Below are positions 16,850 to 25,583 of a stretch of 64,000 nt of DNA, in pieces. A program made the translations under genes and the position numbers. Below the pieces are notes generated by a model. It did not search any database. It was not told where the DNA came from and was given only the letters and a program-made list of their open reading frames with translations. Numbering within the stretch: the first letter of the stretch is position 1; each line of letters opens with the position of its first letter. Origin of the DNA: JANPLG01 sp964609085 (GTDB lineage: Bacteria; Armatimonadota; SYMT01); NCBI GenBank assembly GCA_964609085.1, contig CAZSRZ010000004.1, positions 1-64,000 of the forward strand, in the 5' to 3' direction.

Positions 16850-18381
16850 TGGCGCTGCCGCTCCGAAGCTACATGCCGCTCCGAATGGTGTTGACGACCT
16901 GTGGAGCGTGCTTTCAGGAAAACCCGGAAAGAGACGTCAATTACGAAACCGACATCCTCCAGGGCAACCTGGTGATGGAGGATGGCAAGGTCTATCTCCG
17001 CCGCCGGTGCCGCCGGGGCCATGGCGAGGTCGTCTCCCTCTACGAAGAGGACTTCGCTCTCTGGGAATACCTCCAGCAATGGCGAACCCAGACACGCGCC
17101 ATCATCCCGGACGCTCCGGAGAACGTCGCGCCAATTCCGATGGGCTATATGCAAGGCCTGGGCGACCTCCAAACCCAGCACTCGTGCATCCTGCTGTTGG
17201 ACATCAACGAAGCCTGCAACCTCGCCTGCCCGACCTGCTTCGCCGACGCCGGACCGTTCGGCGGGAACTATCTCTCTGCCGAGCATGTACTCCGGGTGTT
17301 GGACGATACGATCGCGAGAGAGGACGGCTCGCTGGACGTATTGATGCTCTCCGGCGGCGAGCCGACGATCCATCCGCAATTGCAGCAGATCCTGGATGGC
17401 GCACTCGCGCGCCCGGTGCACCGTATCCTGATCAACACCAACGGCTTGCGTATCGCCAGAGAACCCCGCTTCGTGGAGTACCTCCATCGACACCGAGATC
17501 GCGTCGAGGTCTACCTGCAGTTCGATGGTTTCGAGGCGAGGACCCACCAGGTGCTCCGGGGCGAGGATCTCCGGGAGATCAAGGAGGCGGCGATCCTCAC
17601 ACTCACCACGGCGCAGGTCTACACCACCCTCGTGATGACCGTCGCGATGGGGCTGAATGACCACGAAATGGGGGCGGCGGCGCGCCTGGTGCTGGACACG
17701 CCCTACCTGAGTGGCATGATGTACCAGCCAATCTTCGGGAGCGGCCGAGCCATCCCGATCGACCCGATGGCGAGGATGACGACAACGGGAGTCCTTCGGC
17801 GGTTGGAGCAACAGCTTCCGAATCACATCCACGCCGACGATTTCATCGCACTCCCTTGCAGTCACCCGGACTGCACCGCCATCACCTACTTCTTCACCGA
17901 AGGAAACGGGAAGGTGCGATCGATCCCCCGAATGCTCGGGCACGATCGCGTCCGCTCCCTGCTGGGGTTGGTCAGCAACACCATCGTCTTCGCCGACGCG
18001 CGCGGGGCGGGGGCGGAGGCGCTGCTGGGGATGATGAGTCAGTCGATCACCGCCACACGTCCCGAGCTCGGTCGGCACGCCGAGACCCTCTGCCGACTCT
18101 GCTCTGGAGGTCCGCTGGCGGCGTTGGCGGGCAAGCGCAAGTCCAGCCCCCACGAGATGGCCCTGCGCCTCAAGCGATTCACGGTGAAGACGTTCATGGA
18201 CGCCTGGACATTGAACGTTGAGCGGCTGCAGCAGTGCTGCGTCCACGTCGGCTCGGCGGCTCCCGGTAGCCCTCGCGTGCCGTTCTGCGCTCGACAGCTC
18301 TTCGCGCCGCTGCGGAAACTGACGTCCTCCGGCGCTGTTCCGAGATCGGAGCTTGTGACACTTAAGACCGGGGGGGAGTGA
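16849..18381 (+). CDS. Radical SAM enzyme of the MJ0619 / tetraether-synthase (Tes) type
   Basis: This 510-residue protein starts at ATG 16849. An N-terminal rubredoxin-like site (C18-x2-C21, C54, H58) is followed by EEDFALWEY. The radical SAM core has C123-x3-C127-x2-C130 (EACNLACPTCFADAG), GGEPT at 169-173, INTNG and VYLQFDG. The C-terminus holds further Cys that could ligate auxiliary clusters: C337/C342 (CSHPDC), C415/C418 (CRLC), C463/C464 and C480. This layout matches the archaeal MJ0619/Tes family, which joins lipid tails at unactivated carbons, and its bacterial relatives. Being coupled to an Lgt-like gene, it probably acts on membrane lipid. The exact reaction is inferred. Confidence 0.82.
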   Translation: MALPLRSYMPLRMVLTTCGACFQENPERDVNYETDILQGNLVMEDGKVYLRRRCRRGHGEVVSLYEEDFALWEYLQQWRTQTRAIIPDAPENVAPIPMGYMQGLGDLQTQHSCILLLDINEACNLACPTCFADAGPFGGNYLSAEHVLRVLDDTIAREDGSLDVLMLSGGEPTIHPQLQQILDGALARPVHRILINTNGLRIAREPRFVEYLHRHRDRVEVYLQFDGFEARTHQVLRGEDLREIKEAAILTLTTAQVYTTLVMTVAMGLNDHEMGAAARLVLDTPYLSGMMYQPIFGSGRAIPIDPMARMTTTGVLRRLEQQLPNHIHADDFIALPCSHPDCTAITYFFTEGNGKVRSIPRMLGHDRVRSLLGLVSNTIVFADARGAGAEALLGMMSQSITATRPELGRHAETLCRLCSGGPLAALAGKRKSSPHEMALRLKRFTVKTFMDAWTLNVERLQQCCVHVGSAAPGSPRVPFCARQLFAPLRKLTSSGAVPRSELVTLKTGGE

Positions 18382-18384
18382 GAG

Positions 18385-19377
18385 ATGCCGATGCCGCGAG
18401 TCCGTGCCGTGACCTTTACCGCTCCGCGGCGGGCAGAGCTGCTGGAGTTGCCCGAGCCAGCCTCGAAACCGGGACCGGGAGAGGTGGCCGGTCCGACGCT
18501 GGCGAGCCTCATTAGCGCCGGAACTGAGATCAACGACGGCTTCGACGGCACGCGCTTCCCTCGTGAGATGGGCTACGCGTCCGTGTTCCGTGCCGAACTG
18601 GTCGGGGAGGGAGTGGGAGACGTCCAGCCGGGTGAGTTGTTGTTCTGCATGGGGTCGCACCGTTCGTGGCAATGCGTCCCGCGTAACCGGACGCTGGTCG
18701 TGCCGGCCGGGTTGGACCCGTCCGACGCGACGTTTGCACGGCTGATGGGTGTCTCCATGACGACGCTCACAACCACCACCGCCCGACCGAACGACCGGGT
18801 GCTCGTCACGGGGCTGGGGCTGGTGGGGCATATGGCCGCGCTGGTGTTCGGCACCTGCGGCTACCGCATCACCGCGGTCGATCCCGATCCGGCACGTAGG
18901 GACTGGCTCCGCTCCGGCGGAGTCCCCGACGTCCGAGAATCTGTGCCAGCCGAGACGTCGGATCTCTGCGGTGAGGTAGCGCTGGTGCTCGAGTGTTCGG
19001 GGCACGACGGTTGCTGCCTCGACGCTGTGAGGCTGGTGAAGAAAGGCGGCGAGGTAGCGCTGATCGGCGCACCCTGGCGAGCGCACACGGACACACTTGC
19101 ACAGACACTGACCCGGCTTATCTTTTTCCGCTACATCACCGTCCGCAGCGGCTGGGAGTGGGAGCTCCCTCTACAGCCTACTGAATTCCGGCGCGGGAGC
19201 ATTTTCGGGAACTACGCGGCCGCGCTCGATTGGCTGGCCACTGGACGCATCACCGCCGCCGGTCTCTACCGATCGACATCTCCGGCGGACGCGCAGTCCG
19301 CCTACAGCGCGCTGCAGGGCCATCAGTGGCCGGCCCTGGCGGCGGTGTTTGATTGGGCTCCGTTCTCCACAAGCTAG
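18385..19377 (+). CDS. MDR-superfamily (zinc-type alcohol dehydrogenase-like) oxidoreductase
   Basis: This 330-residue protein has a GroES-like N-terminal half (LISAGTEINDGFDGTRFP) and a Rossmann half (DRVLVTGLGLVGHMAALVFG, then an acidic ITAVDPDPARR segment expected for NAD). The SAGTE variant places it near BchC-like/threonine-dehydrogenase-like MDR proteins rather than classical alcohol dehydrogenases, and the four-Cys structural zinc lobe is absent. The start lies 3 bases after the radical SAM stop, so the two are certainly co-transcribed. It may oxidise or reduce the product or precursor of that enzyme; the substrate is unknown. Confidence 0.8.
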   Translation: MPMPRVRAVTFTAPRRAELLELPEPASKPGPGEVAGPTLASLISAGTEINDGFDGTRFPREMGYASVFRAELVGEGVGDVQPGELLFCMGSHRSWQCVPRNRTLVVPAGLDPSDATFARLMGVSMTTLTTTTARPNDRVLVTGLGLVGHMAALVFGTCGYRITAVDPDPARRDWLRSGGVPDVRESVPAETSDLCGEVALVLECSGHDGCCLDAVRLVKKGGEVALIGAPWRAHTDTLAQTLTRLIFFRYITVRSGWEWELPLQPTEFRRGSIFGNYAAALDWLATGRITAAGLYRSTSPADAQSAYSALQGHQWPALAAVFDWAPFSTS

Positions 19378-19457
19378 GTCTGGTTCGAGCCGGCAGGTGT
19401 GCGGGCCTCGGACGGGCAATCTTGCCTGACGGGTCCGACCCCGCGAGAGCGAATGCT

Positions 19458-20585
19458 GTGCCGAACGACCCCACTTCCCGGACGATCGTCTTTCTGGTCT
19501 TGCTCGGGCTGGTGGCCTGGGCGATCTGGCTCGTCTGGCCGATCCTCCCCCCATTTCTCATCGCGCTGGCGCTCGCCCTGTTGCTCGATCCGGTGATGGA
19601 CCGGATGGTCCGTCGGGGCATGCCCCGGTGGCTCGCCGTCTCGCTCACCTTCCTCGCGTTCATGGGGATCTTCTTCGGCCTGATTGCCGTGGTGGCACCG
19701 CTGGCGGTGGGCCAGATCACGGAGTTCGTCGCAAACCAGCAGACCTACGCAGCGCGCGTGGAATCCACGGTCAATGACTGGCTGCGGTCCCACTCGTCCA
19801 CTCTCAGGCAGCTGAACATTCCACCGACGTTGCCCGAGCTGACGCAGCAGTATCGAGACAACCTGACAGGCGGGCTCCAGGTCCTGTTGCAGCGAGCGAT
19901 CGAAGCGATCCAGTCGTCATTCGGGGCGCTTGGATGGGTCGTGGTGGTGCCGATCGTCACGCTCTACCTGCTGATGGACCTGGACCGCCTCCGCCACCGC
20001 GTCCACCTCCTCATCCCGGACGTCCACCGTCCAACCGTCGAAGATCTGGCCGGAAAGGTCGGCGGCGTCTTTGGAGCGTACATTCGGGGGCTTACGCTCA
20101 TCTGCCTTAGCTACGGCACCCTCGTCTACCTGGTCCTCACCGCGGGCTTCGGGCTCCGTTACAGCCTCGTGCTCGGGCTCCTCGCCGCATTCCTGTATGC
20201 CGTACCCTACCTGGGCCAATTCGTCGTCATCGCCGCGGCCTGCGGGGTGGCCTGGGCGACCGGGCCACTTGGACCGCACATCCTCATTCTCGGATTGTGC
20301 CTTCTTGGGGTGGGACAGTTGTTCGACCAACTCATCACGCCGCGCATCATCGGCCGCCAGGTGGGGCTTCACCCCGTCCTAGGGCTCTTCGCGCTGATGG
20401 CCGGCGGGCAACTCTTCGGGCTGCCGGGGATGGTGCTCGCGGTGCCCGTGGCAGCTTCGATGCGCGTGGTGCTGATCCATCTCTTCCCCCGACTCTCCGA
20501 GCCCCTGCCTCCGCGACAGACTCGGAAGCGCCGGGATGAGCCGCCCCCGACTGAGACAAGACAATCCGAGCCCGATGCGGTATGA
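19458..20585 (+). CDS. AI-2E/PerM family transporter
   Basis: This 375-residue protein starts at GTG 19458 after GAGAGCG; a TTG at 19353, overlapping the previous gene, is a weaker alternative. The family layout is visible: two N-terminal helices (RTIVFLVLLGLVAWAIWLVW), an amphipathic extracytoplasmic segment (about 85-155), then VVVVPIVTLYLLMDLDRLR and several C-terminal helices with PYLGQF and DQLITPRIIGRQVGLHP. Members export small molecules (TqsA, autoinducer-2) or act as Na/H antiporters. The tail is charged and Pro-rich. Its position behind the lipid genes may be incidental. Confidence 0.88.
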   Translation: MPNDPTSRTIVFLVLLGLVAWAIWLVWPILPPFLIALALALLLDPVMDRMVRRGMPRWLAVSLTFLAFMGIFFGLIAVVAPLAVGQITEFVANQQTYAARVESTVNDWLRSHSSTLRQLNIPPTLPELTQQYRDNLTGGLQVLLQRAIEAIQSSFGALGWVVVVPIVTLYLLMDLDRLRHRVHLLIPDVHRPTVEDLAGKVGGVFGAYIRGLTLICLSYGTLVYLVLTAGFGLRYSLVLGLLAAFLYAVPYLGQFVVIAAACGVAWATGPLGPHILILGLCLLGVGQLFDQLITPRIIGRQVGLHPVLGLFALMAGGQLFGLPGMVLAVPVAASMRVVLIHLFPRLSEPLPPRQTRKRRDEPPPTETRQSEPDAV

Positions 20586-20615
20586 AATGCAGTCTCGCCC
20601 CGGAGCCCTGACCGC

Positions 20616-21479
20616 ATGCGGATCGTCGAGTTTTTTAGCCGGAACGCCCCCGTCTTTTCCTTCGAGTTCTTCCCGCCCAAGACCGAAGAAGGGCAGCGCA
20701 ATCTCTTCGCCACCATCGGGGAGTTGGCCCGGCTGGAGCCGTCATTCGTCTCCGTGACCTACGGAGCCGGGGGCACAACCCGTGAGTTGACCGTGGACCT
20801 GACCACACGGATCCGACGGGAGCTGAAGCTGGAGGCGATGGCACACCTCACCTGCGTGGGCCACCATGCGGACGAAATCGCCGCGGTGCTGGATCGCCTC
20901 CAGGCGGGCGGGATCGAGAACATCCTGCCGTTGCGGGGAGATCCTCCGCGGGGCGAGGCCACGTTTATCCGTCCCGAAGGTGGATTCGGCTACGCCTCCG
21001 AGCTCGCTGCCTTCGTCCGATCGCGCTTCCCGTTCTGCATGGCCGGTGCCTGCTACCCTGAGGGCCACGTGGAGTGCCGCGACCCGGAAGCTGGGCTAGA
21101 GCACCTGAAAGCCAAAGTCGACGCCGGCGTGGAGTTCCTGATCACCCAGCTCTTCTTCGATCCGGACCACTACTTCCGATTCGTCGACCGAGCGAGGGCG
21201 GCGGGAATCAACCTCCCGATCGTGCCCGGCATCATGCCCGTCACGAACGTGGGCCAGCTCGAGCGTTTCACCTCGCTCTGCGGCGCCAGCATTCCTGCCG
21301 CTTTGCGCGACCGGTTGGCCGAGGTGCGGACCGACGACCAGGCCGTCCTCGCAGCCGGCGTGGATTGGGCGACGACCCAGTGTCGACGCCTGCTCGACGG
21401 GGGCGCGCCCGGCATCCACTTCTACACACTCAATCGCAGCCACTCCACCTGGCAGGTGCACTCCAACCTGCACCATTGA
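20616..21479 (+). CDS. metF: 5,10-methylenetetrahydrofolate reductase
   Basis: This 287-residue FAD-dependent TIM-barrel enzyme makes 5-methyltetrahydrofolate for methionine synthesis. The motifs PVFSFEFFPPKTEEGQ, VSVTYGAGGTTR, HLTCVGH, ILPLRGDPP, the YPEGH segment with its catalytic acid context, and PGIMPVTN are all present. Length is normal for the bacterial enzyme lacking a regulatory domain. It ends the plus-strand run begun at 15665; 281 bases without a gene follow, containing the rpsB promoter and leader. Confidence 0.96.
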   Translation: MRIVEFFSRNAPVFSFEFFPPKTEEGQRNLFATIGELARLEPSFVSVTYGAGGTTRELTVDLTTRIRRELKLEAMAHLTCVGHHADEIAAVLDRLQAGGIENILPLRGDPPRGEATFIRPEGGFGYASELAAFVRSRFPFCMAGACYPEGHVECRDPEAGLEHLKAKVDAGVEFLITQLFFDPDHYFRFVDRARAAGINLPIVPGIMPVTNVGQLERFTSLCGASIPAALRDRLAEVRTDDQAVLAAGVDWATTQCRRLLDGGAPGIHFYTLNRSHSTWQVHSNLHH

Positions 21480-21593
21480 GCCCTGCGGCACACGACTTTC
21501 CGCCCGCAACCCTCCGCTCTGAGCCGTGGCGGGCACGTGCCCAGAGCAGGGGTTCCAACGGCGCCCCGCATCGCGGCGTGCCCGCTGCACGGC

Positions 21594-21622
21594 TAGACCG
21601 GTCGGCTCCGCCGTGCTAGACT
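21594..21622 (+). promoter_or_regulatory. Promoter candidate for the rpsB operon
   Basis: TAGACC (21594-21599), a 17-base spacer and TAGACT (21617-21622) preceded by GTGC, the same extended -10 seen at both tRNA promoters. It leaves an untranslated leader of about 130 bases. Confidence 0.55.
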
Positions 21623-21673
21623 GTGCCGCGTTTGTTGCCGGCACACCACCGGCTACCACACACCCGGTCGAGG

Positions 21674-21709
21674 GCTCGCCTGGGTGGCCCGTTCGCGGGC
21701 CCGGCGAGC
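21674..21709 (+). promoter_or_regulatory. Structured leader hairpin upstream of rpsB
   Basis: GCTCGCC (21674-21680) pairs with GGCGAGC (21703-21709), enclosing an asymmetric internal loop and an inner GGCCCG/CGGGCC stem with a TTCG tetraloop (21692-21695). It lies in the rpsB leader, where many bacteria place an S2 autoregulatory RNA. Whether it belongs to a known r-protein leader class cannot be told by eye. Confidence 0.45.
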
Positions 21710-21760
21710 ACCTCCTCGGCCGGGGAGGGCGCCCCAAGGGCGCGATAACCCGGAGAGACC

Positions 21761-22597
21761 ATGAGCACCGTTACCGTCGATATGCGTGAGTTGCTAGAAG
21801 CCGGCGTCCACTTCGGACACCACACCCGGCGATGGAACCCAAAGATGCGCCGCTACATCTACGGGTCCCGCAACAACATCTACATTCTGGACCTGCACCA
21901 GACCGTCAGCCTCTTCGATGAGGCAGCGAAGTTCCTCACCGACATCGCCGAGCGTGGCGGCGCCGTGCTTTTCGTGGGCACCAAGAAACAGGCTCAGGAG
22001 CCGATGCGCATCGCGGCAAAGCGCTCGGGACAGTTCTTCGTCAACCAGCGCTGGCTGGGCGGGATGCTCACCAACTTTTCCACGATCCAGGGCCGCATCC
22101 ATCGCCTGAAGGAGCTCGAGAAGTGGTGCCTGGACGGCACGATGGAGCGGTTCCCGAAGAAGGAGCAGTTGCTCCTGATGGAAGAGAAGACCAAGCTCGA
22201 CCGCTTCCTGGGCGGCATCAAAGACATGCGCGGACTGCCGGACGCGCTCTTCGTGATCGACACTCGCGAAGAGAAGATCGCCGTGAAGGAAGCCCGGAAG
22301 CTCGGCATTCCGATCATTGCCATCATCGACTCGAACTGTGATCCGGACGAGGTCGACTTCGTGATCCCCGGCAACGACGACGCCATCCGCTCCATCAACC
22401 TGATGTCCGAGCGCATCGCTGATGTTCTTGTCGCCGTCACCGGCGAACAGTGGTCGCCAGCCGACGATGTCGTTGACACCGAGGTCGATGAGTACCTCGA
22501 GGACGCGCCGGACGCAGAGGCGCCCCTGGAGCCGACGCCGATTCCCGACGACGACGAAGTAGAGGAGCCGGTTGCTCCCGCTCCAGTCGAGGAGTAG
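21761..22597 (+). CDS. rpsB: 30S ribosomal protein S2
   Basis: This 278-residue protein has the S2 signatures MRELLEAGVHFGHHTRRWNP, the YIYGSRNNIYILDL segment, FVNQRWLGGMLTNF, LPDALFVIDTREEKIAV and PIIAIIDSNCDP. The acidic, proline-rich tail (about 245-278) is longer than in E. coli. It opens the rpsB-tsf-pyrH-frr block, behind a CGGAGAG ribosome site. Confidence 0.98.
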   Translation: MSTVTVDMRELLEAGVHFGHHTRRWNPKMRRYIYGSRNNIYILDLHQTVSLFDEAAKFLTDIAERGGAVLFVGTKKQAQEPMRIAAKRSGQFFVNQRWLGGMLTNFSTIQGRIHRLKELEKWCLDGTMERFPKKEQLLLMEEKTKLDRFLGGIKDMRGLPDALFVIDTREEKIAVKEARKLGIPIIAIIDSNCDPDEVDFVIPGNDDAIRSINLMSERIADVLVAVTGEQWSPADDVVDTEVDEYLEDAPDAEAPLEPTPIPDDDEVEEPVAPAPVEE

Positions 22598-22659
22598 CCG
22601 CGACCGACAGTCGCGCGAACCCTGTTTTCCAGAAGACCCTGTTCAGGGGAGAGAGACGA

Positions 22660-23262
22660 ATGGCAGAAATCTCAGCACAGACAGTGATGGCCCTGCGGGA
22701 CAAGACCGGGGCCGGGATGATGGACTGCAAGAAGGCGCTGATCGCCGTCGAGGGCGACATGGAGAAGGCGATCCAGTTCCTTCGCGAGAAGGGTATTGCG
22801 TCCGCAGCGAAGCGCGAAGCGCGAGTCGCCTCCGAGGGCGTGGTCGGCACCTACGTCCACCTTGGCGGCAAGATCGGCGTGATGGTGGAACTCAACTGCG
22901 AAACCGACTTCGTCGCGCGGAATGAGGAATTCCAGGCGCTCGCCAAGGAGTTGGCGATGCAGGTCGCGTTTTCGAACCCGACCTATCTGCGCCCGGAAGA
23001 CATCCCGCAAGAGGTGCTCGACAAGGAAGCGGAGATCGCCACCAACCTGGCCCGGAATGAGGGTAAGCCCGAAGTAGCGCTCCCGAAGATCGTGGAAGGC
23101 CGAGTGCGCAAGTTTCGCGAGGAGAACTCTCTCCTCACACAGGGCTACATGCGGGATCCGAAGCGCGCCGTCGGGGACGTCGTGCAGGACGTGCGCGCCA
23201 AGGTTGGGGAGAACATCCAGGTCCGTCGCTTCATCCGCTTCAAGGTCGGCGAAGAGGCCTGA
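22660..23262 (+). CDS. tsf: Elongation factor Ts
   Basis: The 200-residue guanine-nucleotide exchange factor for EF-Tu has the N-terminal signature ALRDKTGAGMMDCKKAL and the second signature VELNCETDFVARNEEF. The C-terminal core is the short form, as in Thermus and chloroplast-type EF-Ts (about 196-200 residues), lacking the extended subdomain of E. coli. It lies 62 bases after rpsB behind GGGGAGAGA. Confidence 0.97.
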   Translation: MAEISAQTVMALRDKTGAGMMDCKKALIAVEGDMEKAIQFLREKGIASAAKREARVASEGVVGTYVHLGGKIGVMVELNCETDFVARNEEFQALAKELAMQVAFSNPTYLRPEDIPQEVLDKEAEIATNLARNEGKPEVALPKIVEGRVRKFREENSLLTQGYMRDPKRAVGDVVQDVRAKVGENIQVRRFIRFKVGEEA

Positions 23263-23264
23263 TC

Positions 23265-24032
23265 TTGGATGTGATCTCGGATCTGGAGCCGACAGAGGCT
23301 CCCTCGGAAGAGCGGCCTCGGTGGAAACGGGCGCTGCTGAAGCTGAGCGGCGAGGCATTCGCCGGCGGGCATGGCTTCGGCATTGACCCCCCCACCGTTC
23401 GCCGCATCGCCGAGGAGATCCATCACGTGATGGAACTGGGCGTGGAACTGGCCGTCGTCGTCGGCGGCGGCAACATCATCCGCGGTGAACTGGCAAGCGC
23501 AAACGGTATCGAGCGAGCCACAGCGGATCATATGGGGATGCTGGCCACGGTGATCAATTGCCTGGCACTCCAGGACGCGCTCGAGAAATCCAACACCGAG
23601 GTCCGCACCCAGACGGGATTGACGATGACCTCTGTTGCGGAGCCCTTCATTCGGCGCCGGGCGATCCGGCACCTGGAGAAAGGTCGGGTGGTGATCTTCG
23701 GGGCGGGGACAGGGAACCCTTACTTCACCACTGACACCGCCGCCGCACTCCGCGCGACGGAAATCCGCGCTCACGTCATCTTGAAAGCCACCAACATCGA
23801 CGGCGTCTACGACCGTGACCCGCGGAAGGATCCGACGGCGACGCGGTTCACTCATCTCACCCACGAGGAGGCCTTCTCCCGGCGGCTAAAGGTGATGGAC
23901 CTCACCGCGTTTTCGTTAAGCATGGAAAACAAGATCCCCATCGTCATCTTTGACCTACACCAGCCGGGCAACATCCGGCGCGTGTTGCTGGGGGAGCCCG
24001 TCGGGACGATCGTGGGCGCGCTGCCGGCCTAG
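23265..24032 (+). CDS. pyrH: UMP kinase
   Basis: This 255-residue amino-acid-kinase-fold enzyme phosphorylates UMP to UDP. Motifs are LLKLSGEAFAGG, VVVGGGNIIRG, ADHMGMLATVINCLAL, FGAGTGNPYFTTDTAA and KATNIDGVYDRDP. The chosen start is TTG 23265, seven bases after GAAGAGG; the first 20 or so residues are an extension absent from most homologues, so GTG 23271 is possible. It starts 2 bases after tsf. Confidence 0.96.
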   Translation: MDVISDLEPTEAPSEERPRWKRALLKLSGEAFAGGHGFGIDPPTVRRIAEEIHHVMELGVELAVVVGGGNIIRGELASANGIERATADHMGMLATVINCLALQDALEKSNTEVRTQTGLTMTSVAEPFIRRRAIRHLEKGRVVIFGAGTGNPYFTTDTAAALRATEIRAHVILKATNIDGVYDRDPRKDPTATRFTHLTHEEAFSRRLKVMDLTAFSLSMENKIPIVIFDLHQPGNIRRVLLGEPVGTIVGALPA

Positions 24033-24070
24033 GCCCGATCAACCCGGCGCCAATCACACAGGAGCCCGAG

Positions 24071-24643
24071 ATGGCAGACGAAGAGCTTCTCAAGGAACTG
24101 GTTGCGGACGCGGACAACCGCATGAAGAAGTCCATCGAGGCTACCCGCCACGATCTGGCAGCCATCCGTACCGGGCGGGCGAACCCGTCGCTGGTAGAGC
24201 GGGTGGAAGTAGATTACTACGGGAGCAAGCTGCCGCTGCCGCAGGTCGCCACCATCACGGCGCCCGAGCCGCGCATGCTGGTGATTGCACCGTGGGACAA
24301 GGGCGCATTGCCCGCCATCGAGCGCGCCATCATGAAATCGAGCCTCGGCTTGAACCCCAGCAGCGACGGCATCGTCGTCCGTTTGATCATCCCATCCCTC
24401 ACCGAGGAGACCCGAAAGCAATTGATCCGGGGCACCCACAAGCGGGTTGAAGAGGGCAAGGTGGCCATCCGAAACATCCGGCGCGATGCCATCGAACACC
24501 TGCGCACCCTGAAAAAGGACGGGGAGATCGGCGAGGACGAGGAGAAGCGCCTCGAGCACGACATCCAGAAGCTCACGGATCGACACATCGTCGAATTGGA
24601 CAACGTGCAGCGGACCAAGGAAGCCGAACTCCTCGAGGTGTAG
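24071..24643 (+). CDS. frr: Ribosome recycling factor
   Basis: This 190-residue protein separates ribosomal subunits after termination, with EF-G. It has the three-helix bundle pattern, the conserved AIRTGRANPSLVERVEVDYYG segment, the LPLPQVATITAPEPRMLVI hinge, and the C-terminal helix KLTDRHIVELDNVQRTKEAELLEV (here split as KLTDRHIVELDN and TKEAELLEV). It lies 38 bases after pyrH behind GGAGCCCGAG. The following 135 bases show no gene. Confidence 0.97.
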   Translation: MADEELLKELVADADNRMKKSIEATRHDLAAIRTGRANPSLVERVEVDYYGSKLPLPQVATITAPEPRMLVIAPWDKGALPAIERAIMKSSLGLNPSSDGIVVRLIIPSLTEETRKQLIRGTHKRVEEGKVAIRNIRRDAIEHLRTLKKDGEIGEDEEKRLEHDIQKLTDRHIVELDNVQRTKEAELLEV

Positions 24644-24778
24644 CCCTCACGCCGGAGCTCCCCGTAGAGCCGGTTGAATTCCAGGTCCACTTTGTGGCAC
24701 AAAGATGTCTGGGAGGTTGTCGATGAGCAGGGCGACGCACACCGCACCTCCCACGTCGCCTCTTGAACGGAGCAACTG

Positions 24779-25495
24779 ATGGAACTGCCCCGCCACATCG
24801 CCGTGATCATGGATGGCAACGGTCGCTGGGCGCAATTGCGGGGCTTCCCTCGCGTGGAAGGGCACCGCCGGGGCGAACGGACCGTCCGCGACGTGGTTGA
24901 AGCGTGCGGCGAGCTGGGGGTCGAATTCCTGACCCTCTACACGTTTTCCGCGGAGAACTGGCGCCGGCCGGAGGAGGAAGTCCGGGCGCTGATGGGGCTT
25001 CTGGAGCTGGTCGCCCGGAAGGAGATCGCCGCTCTGCACCGGAGCGGAGTTCGGCTGCGGCTAATGGGGCGGGACCAGGACCTGCCGCCTTCGCTGCAGG
25101 AAGAGCTGCGTCGCGGGGTCGAGCTGACCCGAGAGAACACCGGCCTGACGCTGACCCTCGCCCTGAACTACGGGGGACGAGCTGAGATCGTGGATGCTGC
25201 CCGCCGTCTCGCCGAGAAGGTGCGAGACGGGAGCATGTCCGTGGAGCAGATCAGCGAGGCCAGCCTCTCCCGCGAGCTCTACTGCCCGGATCTGCCGGAT
25301 CCCGATCTCCTGATCCGCACCGGCGGCGAAGTCCGGCTCAGCAACTTCCTGCTCTGGCAGTGCGCCTACAGCGAAATCTGGGTGACTCCCATCTACTGGC
25401 CGGACTTCACGCGCAATGACCTGATGGAAGCCATCCGGGCCTACCAGCAACGGGAGCGCCGGTTCGGAGGGGTCCGGGAGCCCGCCGCCGTTTAG
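24779..25495 (+). CDS. uppS: Undecaprenyl (cis-polyprenyl) diphosphate synthase
   Basis: This 238-residue Z-type prenyltransferase makes the C55 carrier for peptidoglycan and surface glycans. Conserved motifs are HIAVIMDGNGRWAQLRG (catalytic Asp), RVEGHRRGERTV, LTLYTFSAENWRRP, LALNYGGRAEI and the C-terminal DLLIRTGGEVRLSNFLLWQ with AYSEIW. Start ATG 24779 follows GGAGCAACTG. The cdsA gene often placed after uppS is absent. Confidence 0.97.
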   Translation: MELPRHIAVIMDGNGRWAQLRGFPRVEGHRRGERTVRDVVEACGELGVEFLTLYTFSAENWRRPEEEVRALMGLLELVARKEIAALHRSGVRLRLMGRDQDLPPSLQEELRRGVELTRENTGLTLTLALNYGGRAEIVDAARRLAEKVRDGSMSVEQISEASLSRELYCPDLPDPDLLIRTGGEVRLSNFLLWQCAYSEIWVTPIYWPDFTRNDLMEAIRAYQQRERRFGGVREPAAV

Positions 25496-25583
25496 CCCTC
25501 GTGGTGCCGTCGTTTACCCTTCCCGCGGATTACGACATCAGGTATCCTGTGGGCCGCCCCCCAACTCGGAGATCCGTCCACAC

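Noticed and set aside
16843..19086. 747-residue minus-strand open frame
   Set aside because: It lies opposite the radical SAM and MDR genes, whose motifs are clear; its composition is His/Arg-rich and without domains, as expected of an antisense frame in GC-rich DNA.
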